The notes beneath the pieces are model-generated. The model saw only the letters and a list, made by a program, of their open reading frames with translations, had not been told where the DNA came from and did not search any database. A stretch of 33,478 nucleotides of DNA from positions 1 to 33,478 of the forward strand of contig JBKJVF010000266.1 in assembly GCA_046589965.1 (NCBI GenBank). The letters run 5' to 3'. The translations under genes were made by a program, and so were the position numbers. Below, one piece after another: positions 32,953-33,478 of the stretch (its first letter is position 1; every line of letters begins with the position of its first letter). The stretch comes from JAJNPS01 sp046589965. Its GTDB lineage: Bacteria; Pseudomonadota; Alphaproteobacteria; Rhodobacterales; Rhodobacteraceae.

Positions 32953-33478
32953 ATGACGATCATGTTTGATCTTGGCTCCATCGATGCCGCGCTGAACCCG
33001 TTCCCGCAATCCGCGCCCTATGCGGACGCGGTGCGCGCCTGTGGTGCGCAGGTGTTCACGGCGGCGTTGTCTTGCGGGTCGGCGCAGGTGGTGCAGCGCG
33101 GGCGGCTGCGACTGATCAGCCGGGGGCCGGTCTGGGACGAAGGAAGCGCTCCCCTTGACCGCCGACACGCCCTTTGCCGGTTGGCGCGTTGGCCGGGATT
33201 GACGGTCGTGACACCTGAATGCGAATTGCGCGGACCCGGTCTGATCCCGCTGGTGACGCCTTTGCATCACGCGGTCTGGGATCTGTCGGGCGACCTGCGG
33301 GCTGGCCTCAGGCGGAACTGGCGCAATCATCTGGTATCTGCCGAACGCCGGGGTATCCGCGCCAAAAAAGGCGATGCGTCAACGCTGGCCCATCTGATCG
33401 CGTGCGATGCCGCGCAAGGCAAATCTCGCGGGTATCGGGGGTATGCCGCCAATTTCACCCATGCCTTGCCGCCGGGTG
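32953..33478 (+). CDS. GNAT/FemAB-like acetyltransferase, 5' part
   Basis: The frame is open from ATG 32953 (or ATG 32962) to the window edge, giving at least 175 residues. The order TPLHHAVWDLSGDLRAGLRR and NWRNHLVSAERRGIRAKKG resembles the acetyltransferase-like proteins of Rhodobacteraceae with a FemAB/GNAT fold; the catalytic half lies beyond the window. The start codons have no strong Shine-Dalgarno. Function is tentative. Confidence 0.6.
   Translation, partial: MTIMFDLGSIDAALNPFPQSAPYADAVRACGAQVFTAALSCGSAQVVQRGRLRLISRGPVWDEGSAPLDRRHALCRLARWPGLTVVTPECELRGPGLIPLVTPLHHAVWDLSGDLRAGLRRNWRNHLVSAERRGIRAKKGDASTLAHLIACDAAQGKSRGYRGYAANFTHALPPG

Noticed and set aside
1..33478. CRISPR array, prophage or insertion sequence
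   Set aside because: No regularly spaced repeats, transposase, integrase or phage genes are visible anywhere in the window.

Overview
The window is high-GC (mostly about 60-65%), densely coded, and reads as the chromosome of an aerobic anoxygenic phototroph of the Rhodobacteraceae (Roseobacter/Rhodobacter group). The evidence is the photosynthesis order ppsR-bchG-bch2-bchP-idi, the block DUF177-rpmF-plsX-fabH-ihfA-merR, and the aglEFGAK sugar operon with a divergent lacI-type gene and glk. No insertion sequence, prophage or CRISPR array is visible. No gap between genes exceeds 300 bases.

Layout. 1-5006: end of a photosynthesis gene cluster on the + strand. It holds the 3' part of ppsR, a control region with two perfect TGT-N12-ACA PpsR/CrtJ boxes, then an overlapping bchG-bch2-bchP-idi operon that makes, prenylates and reduces the bacteriochlorophyll tail. 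5003-10624: a minus-strand housekeeping block with a double-domain dCTP deaminase, tRNA-Pro(GGG), a MerR-family regulator, ihfA, fabH, plsX, rpmF and DUF177. 10861-16277: a BamE-like lipoprotein, msrB, an OlsB-type acyltransferase, an ABC-F ATPase, a small outer-membrane barrel and a TPM-domain protein. 16404-23708: a cysteine-codon leader peptide before cysS, then cimA, a VOC protein, an NDUFAF6-like pseudo-synthase, an MFS transporter, an AlkA-type glycosylase and a carboxylesterase. 23719-32667: glk and lacI on the minus strand, divergent from aglE-aglF-aglG-aglA-aglK for alpha-glucoside uptake and hydrolysis. 32786-33478: a 42-residue membrane peptide and the start of an acetyltransferase-like gene cut by the window edge.

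The most interesting signals are regulatory. (1) A 14-residue open frame with three clustered Cys codons lies ahead of cysS. It starts right where a plausible promoter would begin transcription (leaderless) and is followed by competing RNA hairpins, which suggests a cysteine or Cys-tRNA sensing attenuator. (2) The last ~500 bases of cysS have markedly lower GC and an atypical C-terminus, suggesting a mosaic gene. (3) Two PpsR boxes flank the bchG promoter region, the second abutting the start codon. (4) Matching LacI-type operators sit at both ends of the lacI/aglE intergenic region, and a 10-bp hairpin separates aglE from aglF. All functional calls come from reading the sequence and recalling families; no database search was made.
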